From: Streptomyces liliifuscus
Lineage (GTDB): Bacteria; Actinomycetota; Actinomycetes; Streptomycetales; Streptomycetaceae
DNA length: 64,000 nucleotides
Direction: 5' to 3'
NCBI RefSeq assembly: GCF_016598615.1
Contig: NZ_CP066831.1
Span: forward strand, 868,001 to 932,000
Every line of letters begins with the position of its first letter. Positions within the stretch are counted from its first letter, which is position 1. Position numbers and translations under genes: made by a program. Below, in pieces: positions 7,710-15,567 of this stretch. Below the pieces are notes generated by a model. It saw nothing but the letters and a program-made list of their open reading frames with translations, searched no databases and was not told where the DNA came from.

Positions 7710-10397
7710 CTACGACCGGCCGTGCTGGTGATCCGGACGTGGGACGGGGGACGGTGTCCTCAGGGTCCGGGCCAGTTCGCGCCTGGTGGTGACGCCGAGT
7801 TTGGCGTAGGCGCGGTGGAGGTGGTTGTCGACGGTACGCACCGACAGGGCGAGGGCGTCGGCGATCTCCTTGCTGGCGTTGCCGAGCGCGGCGAGCAGGG
7901 CTATCTCGCGTTCGCGGTCGGTGAGCGGAGCGGTGGGCTGGGCGGTGGTCAGCAGTGGTGTGCGGGCGCCTTCGCAGCGGGCCGGGGCGGCGGCGGCCCG
8001 GTGGGCGGCCGCCGAGGCGCGGCGGGCCCGGTGTGCCCGGCGCCAGGCGGCCGCTGCGGCGGTGGCGGCCTCGGCGGCGAGCAACTCCGCGCCCACGGCC
8101 TGGCACGCGTCGGCGGCCCGGAGGAGCTGGTCGGGGTCGTCGGCCGCCAGCGCGGCGGCCAGTTGGGCTCGGGCCGGGGCGAGTGCCCCGTCGCATCTCT
8201 GCGCGAGTGCGGTCAGCCGGTCCGTGACCTCCTTCGCTCCGCCGAGCCGGGCCACATCGGTCAACAGCAGTGCCTCGCCGGTGAGATGGCCGGTCGAACG
8301 GGCGACAAGGGCGGCGGCGGTGAGCACGGACCGTGCCCGGCCCAGGTGTCCACGGGCGGCCAACAGCCAGGCCTCGCCCAGGCGTTCCTCCCCGGCGGAC
8401 AGCAGGCCCGGTGACAGCGGCGGCAGGGTGCGGTGTTCGGCCAGCGAGGCTTCGGCCGCGTCCAGGTCTCCCAGTACCGCCGCACAGGCGGCGAGCCCGC
8501 CGAGCACCGGGCGCAGGGCCATGGTGTGGTCGAAGGAACGGGCCAGGGCGGCGGCCTCGGCCCACCAGCGGCGGGCGGTCGCCGGCCGGCCGGCCAGCCA
8601 CTCCGTACGGCCGAGGAAGACCGCCAGCCAGACCCGTACGACGGAGTCGGCGGCGACCAGTTCGGCGTAGGTGCGCTCGCCCTCGCGGCGGGCTTCGGCG
8701 GGGAGGCCGGCTTCGGTGAGCGCGAGGACGAGCGGGATGCGCTGGACGGCGGGATGGGAGACGAGGGCGTGTTCGTCGACCTTCCGGTGGCCCGCGTGGG
8801 CGCGCTCCGCCCAGGTCGCGGCCTCGCCGGTGCGGCCCACCAGCGCCAGCGCGAAGGGCTTCATCCAGGCACCCCGCAGCCAGACGTCGACGTCGGGGGC
8901 GTCGCCGACGTCGGTCTCCACGTCGTTCAGCAGGGCCAGCCCCTGGGCCGGCAGGCCGGCGGCTATGCGCATGAAGCCCTCATTGATCCTCAGCTTGCGG
9001 CGGCCCTCGGCGCTGGTGATCCGGTCCAGGGCGGCGTCGTTGACCGCGAGTGCCGCGGTGAGAGGGGCGTTGCTCCACAGCAGGTTCAGTGTCCGGACCA
9101 GAACGACCGCCAGTTTGTCCTGCTCACCGATGGCCACGGCGTCGGCCTGGGCGATCGCCGCCTCGGCCTGGTCCCAACGCCCCATCTCGAAGAAGGCGTG
9201 GCCGAGCATCAGGCCGGTGGCTGTGGTGCGGTGCTTCTCGGGCAGTGCCTCCAGGAGAGCGACGGTCTGGGGGTAGTCGTGCGCGTGGCGGGACAGTACG
9301 GCGGCCTGCGTGAGAAGGGTGGGGTCGGCGGTGCCGGTGGCGGCCAGCCGCCAGGTGGCGATGTGCACCAGGTCGCCGCGGCGGCGGGCGCCGCGGGCCT
9401 CGACGCGTGCGGCCTGGTCGAGCAGCAGGGCCCGGCGGCGCAGGACCGGCAGACCGGCCCGCAGCACCTCGCCGTACAGCGGGTGGGCCAGGGACACGGC
9501 CGTACGCCGACGGTCCTGCGTGATGCGGATCAGTCCGGCCTGTTCCAGGGCCGCCATCACCTGCGGCGGAGCCAGGTCTTCGGCATCGGCCAGGGACAAC
9601 GGCTCGCACAGCGCCAGCAGTTCGAGTACGGGGCGTCCGGCGGAATCGGCGGTGGCCAATCGGCCGCCGATCACTTCGGTCAGCCGCGCTGTGGCCGGCA
9701 GCCGGCCCTCGGCCAGGTGCCAGATCTCCCCGTCCTCGGTCAGGTCCCCGGCGGTCAGGGCGCCCAGGACCAGTTCGCGCAGGTACAACACATTGCCGCC
9801 GCTGGCGGCCGACAGGTCGTGCAGGCTGCGCCGGGCGACCGCTCCGCCGAGCGCGGCCTGGAGCAGCGCCTCGATCTGCTCCGGGCTCAGTACGGTCAGG
9901 TCGACCCGACGCACCGCGTCTCCGCCCCGCAGTGCGGTGACGGCCTTCCCGTACGGCTCACCGCTGCGGACCGTGCCGATCAGCAGGAGCACACCGGTGT
10001 CCATCAGCTGGCGCAGCAGCACCGCCGAGGCCGAGTCCAGCAGATGCATGTCGTCGACCAGCAGCGCCCATCGTCGGCGCCCCGGCCCGGCGGCCAACCG
10101 CTCGGCGACCGCGGCGAACCCGGCCACCGGGTCCGACAGATCCACCCCCGCGGGCAGCAGATGCGCGATCGCCCCCAGCGGGACGGCACCCGCCGCGGCA
10201 CTCGCGGTGGCCCTCCCCACCCGGAAACCCGCCGCCGAGGCCCGGCCAAGACACTCCTCGGCCAGCCGGGACTTGCCCACCCCGGCCGGCCCTCCCACCA
10301 CGAACCCCCGGCACTCCCGGTCCGCCAGCGCCGCGGCGAAGGAGTCCAGCTCCTCCTCGCGGCCCACCAACGGCCAACGGCCCACCCGATCCCGCAC
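7710..10397 (-). CDS. LuxR-family ATP-binding (LAL) transcription regulator
   Basis: The roughly 895-residue regulator has the LAL layout. An N-terminal AAA/STAND-like ATPase carries Walker A GGPAGVGKS (about residues 35-43) and Walker B ALLVDDMHLLD. A long alpha-helical TPR-like middle runs through segments such as LEALPEKHRTTATGLML. The C-terminal LuxR helix-turn-helix includes LTDREREIALLAALG, KEIADALALSVRTVDNHL and YAKLGV. Large regulators of this class often act as pathway-specific activators. The frame is open to a GTG at 10466, but that codon lacks a ribosome site; tandem GTGs at 10400 and 10397 follow GGGGGAG, and the second has the better spacing. The target genes are not evident; the nearest candidates are the secreted proteins on either side. 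Confidence 0.9.
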   Translation of the reverse strand: MRDRVGRWPLVGREEELDSFAAALADRECRGFVVGGPAGVGKSRLAEECLGRASAAGFRVGRATASAAAGAVPLGAIAHLLPAGVDLSDPVAGFAAVAERLAAGPGRRRWALLVDDMHLLDSASAVLLRQLMDTGVLLLIGTVRSGEPYGKAVTALRGGDAVRRVDLTVLSPEQIEALLQAALGGAVARRSLHDLSAASGGNVLYLRELVLGALTAGDLTEDGEIWHLAEGRLPATARLTEVIGGRLATADSAGRPVLELLALCEPLSLADAEDLAPPQVMAALEQAGLIRITQDRRRTAVSLAHPLYGEVLRAGLPVLRRRALLLDQAARVEARGARRRGDLVHIATWRLAATGTADPTLLTQAAVLSRHAHDYPQTVALLEALPEKHRTTATGLMLGHAFFEMGRWDQAEAAIAQADAVAIGEQDKLAVVLVRTLNLLWSNAPLTAALAVNDAALDRITSAEGRRKLRINEGFMRIAAGLPAQGLALLNDVETDVGDAPDVDVWLRGAWMKPFALALVGRTGEAATWAERAHAGHRKVDEHALVSHPAVQRIPLVLALTEAGLPAEARREGERTYAELVAADSVVRVWLAVFLGRTEWLAGRPATARRWWAEAAALARSFDHTMALRPVLGGLAACAAVLGDLDAAEASLAEHRTLPPLSPGLLSAGEERLGEAWLLAARGHLGRARSVLTAAALVARSTGHLTGEALLLTDVARLGGAKEVTDRLTALAQRCDGALAPARAQLAAALAADDPDQLLRAADACQAVGAELLAAEAATAAAAAWRRAHRARRASAAAHRAAAAPARCEGARTPLLTTAQPTAPLTDREREIALLAALGNASKEIADALALSVRTVDNHLHRAYAKLGVTTRRELARTLRTPSPVPRPDHQHGRS

Positions 10398-10588
10398 CAC
10401 GGCTCCCCCTGGCAGGGCACGCCACGCGAACACCCCGACGGGCACCCCCGGACGCACTCCACCCACTCAGCACGTGCACGATTCGCTTGACGCCAAGTGA
10501 GTCTAGGAACGCCCGGCGGAGCGGACCAACCGGCTCTCCGGCACTTCTCCGAGTCCGCCGCCCTACACGCCGCCTCCGGCCATGGCGC

Positions 10589-10990
10589 CTATCCCCATTC
10601 GGTATAGCCGTTCACATGCTCGAAGCAGCTGATCGTCTTGGGCCCCGCTATTCCGTCCACGCCTCCCGCGCACCAGGAGTACTGCTGGGAGCCCTGGATT
10701 CGCGAGGTCCAGTCCCTGGTGCGGGGGCCGTAGATGCCGTCAACGGTGAGGACCTGGCCATAGCGCCTGTTGATCTGCCGCTGCCACGACGTCACGCAGA
10801 AGTCGGTCATGCCGGGCGAGAGGTTGTACTCGGGCACCAGGTAGTGCCCACCCCCGGGGATGAGTGGGTTGTCGTAGCTCGTGATGTAACACGTGCCGGG
10901 AGAGGCCTCGGCCGGAGCGGCGACGAGAAGCGAGGCTGCGGCCAGTGCGGCCGTCATGCACGATGCGGCGATTCGTCGGGCATGGATCAT
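10589..10990 (-). CDS. Secreted peptidoglycan-binding-like protein
   Basis: The 133-residue protein has a clear signal peptide (IHARRIAASCMTAALAA to PAEAS). The mature part resembles a PG_binding_1 helical module: FCVTSWQRQINRRYGQVL, then VDGIYGPRTRDW, and a second half-copy GGVDGIAGPKTISCFE. Four cysteines remain after cleavage and may pair. It probably sits in the cell wall and binds peptidoglycan; no hydrolase domain is attached. GGAGG lies 10 bases before the ATG. It stands alone between the LAL regulator and the next small secreted protein. Confidence 0.75.
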   Translation of the reverse strand: MIHARRIAASCMTAALAAASLLVAAPAEASPGTCYITSYDNPLIPGGGHYLVPEYNLSPGMTDFCVTSWQRQINRRYGQVLTVDGIYGPRTRDWTSRIQGSQQYSWCAGGVDGIAGPKTISCFEHVNGYTEWG

Positions 10991-11192
10991 GGGTGTGTGT
11001 CCTCCGTTGCTCGTCTGCCACTGCTGCTGCGGCGGCAGAGGTGCAGGGCATGTGACCAGAGCTCCCGGAACACCGAACTCCCCTTGTTCCAGGGGGTTTG
11101 CGGCTCGGGTGAAGGAGAGTACTACGCTCGTCCGGCGCTGGCTGGCGTGTGGTCACCCGCTCTCAGGCAGGTGACCACTGGACATCAGACGG

Positions 11193-11609
11193 CTACTCCG
11201 GCTGTGTCACGGTCAGCGCCCACCGAATGGACTCCGTGGAAGCGTCGACAGCCACGGAGAAGGATCCCGGACGAACCACACCGGCCTCCATGGTCACCGA
11301 GCCCACCCCGGCAGCGCCTGACGGGCAATCAACCGAGAACGCGGAAACCTCCACCTGCTGCGAGTCCATCGTCACCCGCACGCTGCCGCCGCCCTCGCAG
11401 GCCACGGTGAGGACGGTCGGCAGCTCCTCCCACGCGCCGCCCGACACGACGCCACCGTCTCCTGTGCGTTCCTCCACCCACACCAAGCCCTCCGGACCGG
11501 GGTGGGGCAACAAGACATCGGTCGACGCAGTGGCAGGGCCCGCCACCACACCCGTAAGCCCTAACGCCGCCAGCGCCGTCACGGCCAGAGTTCTCCTCGT
11601 CCGCCTCAA
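11193..11609 (-). CDS. Small secreted protein of unknown function, TTG start
   Basis: The 138-residue protein has a twin-arginine-rich N-terminus (RRTRRTLAVTALAALG) and a hydrophobic stretch ending at GPATAS, followed by a beta-rich domain with two cysteines (TVACEGGG and SVDCPSGAA) that probably form a disulfide. I chose the TTG at 11609 because AAGGAG lies 5 bases upstream; the ATG at 11633 has no ribosome site. Codon 16 is TTA. The long non-coding leader (10991-11192 on the other side) shows no other gene. I do not recognise a family. Confidence 0.6.
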   Translation of the reverse strand: MRRTRRTLAVTALAALGLTGVVAGPATASTDVLLPHPGPEGLVWVEERTGDGGVVSGGAWEELPTVLTVACEGGGSVRVTMDSQQVEVSAFSVDCPSGAAGVGSVTMEAGVVRPGSFSVAVDASTESIRWALTVTQPE

Positions 11610-11732
11610 GTTCACTCCTTCTAGGTTGGTCATGGACACCACAGTCTGTCCCGGGCGCCTGGCCGCGCACATGAGTTCCCCTACTCAGGTTCACTGCGGT
11701 GTGGTCGTCCTCCGCAACGTCCCTGGCACCTG

Positions 11733-12045
11733 GTGCCGGGGGGCGTGACGGTGGTGGACGCGGCCGCCGGAATGTACGCGCGGCGCCTCGCCGAGCGGGG
11801 CTTCGTCACTCTCGCGTACGACGCCGCCTTTCAGGGTGAGAGCGAGGGCACCCCGCGTGGCCTGGAGGATGCGGCCCACCAGGTCGAGGACATCAAGGCC
11901 GCGGTGTCGTACCTGGCCAAAGGAACTCCGCTGGATCGAAGGCGCCGGCCACCTCGACCTGTACGACAAGAAGGACGAGTATGTCGCCCCCGCCATCGCC
12001 GAGTTGGCCGCCTTCTTCCACGCCCGACTGGCCTCGACGCCCTGA
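11733..12045 (+). pseudogene. Decayed alpha/beta-hydrolase (YcjY/dienelactone-hydrolase-like)
   Basis: Two pieces of one hydrolase family are joined with most of the enzyme missing. The first frame gives an N-terminal piece, [19 protein letters not shown] then [14 protein letters not shown], ending at VSYLAK. The second, in another frame, gives the C-terminal piece [19 protein letters not shown] then [14 protein letters not shown], which includes the likely catalytic His. The switch is near 11922. Intact relatives as I recall them carry roughly 170-200 residues between these pieces, including the nucleophile serine elbow, which is absent here. The start is also abnormal: no good ribosome site precedes the GTG at 11733. 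This is an internal deletion with frame loss. Bases 12046-12279 show nothing I can identify. Confidence 0.75.
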
Positions 12046-12279
12046 AGCGACGCAACCGCTCCCACTTGCACGACGAGAGTGAAGGGTTCCCGGCGGGGCG
12101 GGCGCCGATGGACACCCACAGCCACAGTTGGGCCGTCGGCGTCTTCGCCGCCTGCTACGCGCCCCTGCTCGCAAGTGGCCCGTGTGACCGAATGTGCCCC
12201 CTTGCCCGGGCAGTTGGGCTCCCCCACTGTCGTTGGGCACCGCCATTCACCTGATGACCGCCCACCCTCGGAGATCCCC

Positions 12280-13338
12280 ATGCTGCGGGTGCACTTCACG
12301 GCCGACGACATCGCACGTGTACGTGTCGCCGCCGCCCCCGACCCCCTGTGGGAGATCGTCAACAGCTTCCAGGCGCTGATCAGGGAGGAGAACTCCCTGG
12401 CGTTCGGCGAGTGGCGGCGGATCGTACGGCCACGACTGGGTCCGGCGGACGGGCTGCTCGCCGCGCTGCTGCCGCCCCGGGGCTACTTTCCGGACTTCCT
12501 CACGCCCGACCTGGGCGGCTCTCTCGGGCTGGAGCACGCGGTCGACACCGTGCTCGGCACGCCCCGGGCCGACCTGCGCGGCGATCTGGCCAGGCTCGCC
12601 GCCTCCCCGGCCCGGCCGAGACAGTTGCCGGCCGAGGCCCGTGCCCTCGCCGAGGGCACCCTTGAGGCCCTGCAACGGCTGGGCGCCGCGCTGTATGGGT
12701 ACCACCGACGAGCCCTGGCCGCCTTCTGGCCGCACATCCGGGCGCAGGTGGACGCCGACCGTGCCGTACGCGCCCGGGCGGTGCTGGGAGGCGGAACCGA
12801 TGGGCTGCTGGCGAGTCTCCGGCCCGTACTGCGCTGGCAGTCGCCGGTACTGGAGGCCGACTATCCGGTCGACCACGAACTGCGGCTCGGTGGACGGGGG
12901 TTACTGCTCCAGCCGTCCTTCTTCTGTTCCCGACGACCCGTCACTCTCGCCGCGCCACTCCCCGACCGCACGCCGGTCCTGGTCTATCCGATCCAACACA
13001 CCCTCGGCTGGGCGCTGATGCCCGGCGCCACGGGCCGGGGCTCGGGACCATGTTCCGGACCGAGCGCAGGACCAGGGGCAGGACCGGGAGCAGGACTGGG
13101 AGCGCTGCTCGGCCGTACCCGGGCCGCCATCCTCCAGGACGTCGTGACCGGGCGTACGACCGGTGAACTCGCGGAGCGGATCGGGATCTCCGGGGCGGCG
13201 GTGAGTCAGCACACGGCCGTGCTGCGGCAGGCCGGACTGCTGCTGAGCGTGCGCCGCAGCAAGCATGTGCTGCACACGATCACTCCGGCGGGGCTCGTCC
13301 TCCTCGACGGCGCGCAGCACACGCCGTTCGACGCCTGA
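12280..13338 (+). CDS. ArsR-family (winged-helix) regulator with long N-terminal domain
   Basis: The 352-residue protein has a C-terminal winged helix of ArsR type: TRAAILQDVVTGRTTGELAE, RIGISGAAVSQHTAVLRQAG, then SVRRSKHVLHTITPAG. The first roughly 240 residues (from MLRVHFTADDIARVRVAAAP) belong to the larger DUF5937-like sensory region often found before such domains in Streptomyces. Between the two lies a glycine-proline-alanine linker made of near repeats (GPSAGPGAGPGAGLG). Codon 208 is TTA (base 12901), so translation may need bldA. It may act on the pseudogene region upstream or on itself; no target operator is evident. Confidence 0.82.
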   Translation: MLRVHFTADDIARVRVAAAPDPLWEIVNSFQALIREENSLAFGEWRRIVRPRLGPADGLLAALLPPRGYFPDFLTPDLGGSLGLEHAVDTVLGTPRADLRGDLARLAASPARPRQLPAEARALAEGTLEALQRLGAALYGYHRRALAAFWPHIRAQVDADRAVRARAVLGGGTDGLLASLRPVLRWQSPVLEADYPVDHELRLGGRGLLLQPSFFCSRRPVTLAAPLPDRTPVLVYPIQHTLGWALMPGATGRGSGPCSGPSAGPGAGPGAGLGALLGRTRAAILQDVVTGRTTGELAERIGISGAAVSQHTAVLRQAGLLLSVRRSKHVLHTITPAGLVLLDGAQHTPFDA

Positions 13339-13401
13339 CCCCTGCCCCACGGGGCGTGACGCCTGCCCCCACCCCTGAAGCCTGACGCCTGGCCACTCCC
13401 C

Positions 13402-13420
13402 CTCAGGCATGACGCCTGAG
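13402..13420 (+). terminator. Hairpin downstream of the ArsR-type regulator
   Basis: CTCAGGC and GCCTGAG form a perfect 7-bp stem around a 5-base loop, 64 bases after the stop. The surrounding bases 13339-13420 hold several copies of GACGCCTG/GCCTGAC, so alternative stems are possible. There is no T tract, which is usual for Streptomyces. Confidence 0.45.
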
Positions 13421-13555
13421 TGACTGCTTCCGTTTAAGCCACGGCTTCAACGTGTGGCGGCCACGCAACGGCCGACGACAACCTGGCACCACAAGCGGGG
13501 TCACACCGCCACCGGATGCCTCGTATGTCGCGTCCTGAACAGGGGGATCAACCGA

Positions 13556-14080
13556 ATGCGCAGAGTACATAGCGTTCTCGGAGTGCGTGGCAGGCGCTCC
13601 ATTCTCGGCCTCATCGGTGCCTTGGCTCTGATGCTGGCGGCCGTCTTCGCCGCCGGCCCGGCCCAGGCGTCCGTCGCCTCGGACGACGGTGCGGTCGGCC
13701 GGGTCCTGACCGCGCCGCCGGCACCGCAGGACGCACAGTCGGCGTCGACCCGGTCACCGGCCGCGAACTCCCCGAGCGTCTCGCCGTCCGCCAGGTCCAT
13801 CCACATGGCACCCGGCACCACGTTCAACTGCCCCAGCGGAAACCTCTGCACGGAGGTCTGGGATCCCACGACGGGCAGCTGGGAGATCTTCTTCCTCTAC
13901 AACTGCAACCGCTACTACACGTCGTACTGGAACGGCGCCGGCTACTACTACGACTTCCAGACCGGAGGCGTCACCTCGTACTTCTACGGCCAGAGCGGCA
14001 ACGTCCTCCACTCCTTCAGGCCCGACTCGGCCCTGCACTCCTACACCTGGACCCCTGTCTGGAGCGTCCGCAACTGCTGA
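13556..14080 (+). CDS. Secreted Cys-rich protein, possibly inhibitor-like (I36-like)
   Basis: The 174-residue protein has a long signal peptide (MRRVHSVLGVRGRRS, a hydrophobic core, cleavage near QAS), a Ser/Pro/Ala-rich linker, and a compact C-terminal domain from CPSGNLC to the terminal WSVRNC. That domain has four cysteines and many aromatics (NRYYTSYWNGAGYYYDF, SYFYGQSGN). The CPSG-LC opening and the Q-TGG / FYGQSGN pattern recall small secreted beta-sandwich proteins of the peptidase-inhibitor I36 or gamma-crystallin type, but this is a loose resemblance. The ATG at 13556 is preferred over the frame opening at 13454 because the signal peptide starts there. Confidence 0.65.
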   Translation: MRRVHSVLGVRGRRSILGLIGALALMLAAVFAAGPAQASVASDDGAVGRVLTAPPAPQDAQSASTRSPAANSPSVSPSARSIHMAPGTTFNCPSGNLCTEVWDPTTGSWEIFFLYNCNRYYTSYWNGAGYYYDFQTGGVTSYFYGQSGNVLHSFRPDSALHSYTWTPVWSVRNC

Positions 14081-14096
14081 GCACGAGTACACGATG

Positions 14097-14146
14097 ACGT
14101 CCGCCCCGGCACCGCACTCAGGAGAGTGCCGCGCCGGGGCGGACGT
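14097..14146. terminator. Strong bidirectional hairpin terminator
   Basis: ACGTCCGCCCCGGC (14097-14110) pairs exactly with GCCGGGGCGGACGT (14133-14146), with an inner GCACTC/GAGTGC stem. It sits between the convergent I36-like gene and the LuxC-like gene and should stop transcription from both sides. Confidence 0.8.
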
Positions 14147-14166
14147 ATCGACCCTGCCGCCGAGAG

Positions 14167-15567
14167 TCACTCGTCGTTCACCCAACGCATGAGCCGTTGC
14201 AGCGGATAGAAGCCGTCGTGGGAGAGACCGGGTGGCATGCCGCCCGCCCTGCCGAGCGACACCACGCGCTGCACACCCGCGCAGGCGAGAGCGTCGCGCA
14301 GTTCCGTCTTGCGGGTGTCGGGGTACACGCCGACCGTCTGGGTGGCGACCCCGGCGTGTGTGACGGCGTCGGTGAGAGCGGCGACCGGGACGACGTTGAC
14401 TATCTTTCCGTCGGGGTGGAAGTCGACCGGTTCCGGGGAGCGGATGACGAGGCCTCGGCCGTCGTAGGCGCCCCACACCCGGTAGTCGGGCGCGAGGGAC
14501 CGCAGTACGTCGATCTCCTCACGGAGTTCCCCGGCGACCCGTGGGCCGTCGGCCGAGCTGAACTCCCGGGCGACGCCGAGGCGTTCGCAGAGCAGCTCGG
14601 CGTAGCGGTCCGCGTCCTGCTCAGAGCCCTCGACGAACTGGAAGCGACTGGCCACGCACGCCTGCTGGTTGAAGAACGTGGCGTCCGCGGCGGCCTCTTC
14701 CACAGCCTGGCGCAGAGTCTCCTCGGAGGCGAAGGCCTCGCGGCCGATGACCGAGATGGAGGTCTTGGGATCGAAGGAGACGAGCTCGAAGCCGGGGCCG
14801 ACGTACTTCAGGGCTCCGCGGATCGTGGACTCACCGCCCCAGGCCACCAGCTTGTCGAAGAACTGCGGACGGAACAGCACGCTCTCCACCGTCTCGTCGC
14901 CGCCCCTCCAGTACACCGCGGAGAACGAGCGCACCACGGGGTGACCGGGTGCCACCGAAGCCATCGTGCGCAGGATCGCGGTCGCGGTGAACAGGTCGTT
15001 CGAGGGCAGCTTCAGCAGGTTGACGCCCTTGGTGAGGGCGCCGCGTACGACGGACATGGCCGCCACACCGGGCGCGTTGCCCGCGATGATGTGCACCAGG
15101 CGGGGCGGGAACGCGCGCGTGGCGGCGATCCGGCCTTCGGGCAGCCGCACCTCGCGCCAGCCGTCGAGCACGTCCGCTCCGCCGAGTTCGTGGTCGATCT
15201 GGGCGTACAGGCCGGTCCGTTGGAAGCTCCGCCACAGCACGGCGTAGGCGCGTTCGAGCACCTCGGCGGGGAGCGGACTGATCCGGACCATACGGTCCAG
15301 TGCTTCGGCGAGCAGGCCCTCCCGGTCCGCCTTCAGTGCCTCACCGGTCTCCACCAGCAGGTCGACGATCTCCGCGCTGGGCACGTCGAAGGCGGGTCCG
15401 GGTTCGGTACGGGACCACACCAGGCGGTCCAGGTCCAATGCTGGTGCCGAGAAGGCCGAGTCCCCGCGACCGTGACCGACGGACGGGGCCTGGTCCACCT
15501 CGCCCCGCACGACATGCACCACCTCCGTACGGACCGAGGGCTCGCCCCGCAGTGTCGTACCGGTCAT
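14167..15567 (-). CDS. LuxC-like acyl-CoA reductase
   Basis: The 466-residue protein is of the LuxC family (aldehyde-dehydrogenase fold), the reductase part of the luminous-bacteria fatty acid reductase, which reduces an enzyme-bound acyl group to the aldehyde with NADPH. It shows RLVHIIAGNAPGVAAM, KLPSNDLFTATA, and the nucleophile region FFNQQACVASRFQF with Cys304, which should carry the acyl thioester. The C-terminus TQTVGVYPDTRKTELRDALA and GLSHDGFYPLQRLMRW is also LuxC-like. The first roughly 45 residues are extra and low-complexity. It overlaps the LuxE-like gene by ATGA, so the two are translationally coupled and likely form a complex. It could instead oxidise an aldehyde to acyl-CoA in a catabolic setting. 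Confidence 0.87.
   Translation of the reverse strand: MTGTTLRGEPSVRTEVVHVVRGEVDQAPSVGHGRGDSAFSAPALDLDRLVWSRTEPGPAFDVPSAEIVDLLVETGEALKADREGLLAEALDRMVRISPLPAEVLERAYAVLWRSFQRTGLYAQIDHELGGADVLDGWREVRLPEGRIAATRAFPPRLVHIIAGNAPGVAAMSVVRGALTKGVNLLKLPSNDLFTATAILRTMASVAPGHPVVRSFSAVYWRGGDETVESVLFRPQFFDKLVAWGGESTIRGALKYVGPGFELVSFDPKTSISVIGREAFASEETLRQAVEEAAADATFFNQQACVASRFQFVEGSEQDADRYAELLCERLGVAREFSSADGPRVAGELREEIDVLRSLAPDYRVWGAYDGRGLVIRSPEPVDFHPDGKIVNVVPVAALTDAVTHAGVATQTVGVYPDTRKTELRDALACAGVQRVVSLGRAGGMPPGLSHDGFYPLQRLMRWVNDE

Noticed and set aside
8433..10490. A 685-codon open frame on the plus strand, antisense to the LAL regulator, and similar long frames at 16690-18855 and 1547-2818.
   Set aside because: They mirror real genes in GC-rich DNA, have no recognisable domains, and their composition (runs of Arg, Gly and Gln) is typical for antisense shadows.
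10991..11192. A possible non-coding RNA or riboswitch in the 202-base gap.
   Set aside because: No conserved riboswitch element or strong terminator-like fold could be recognised by eye.
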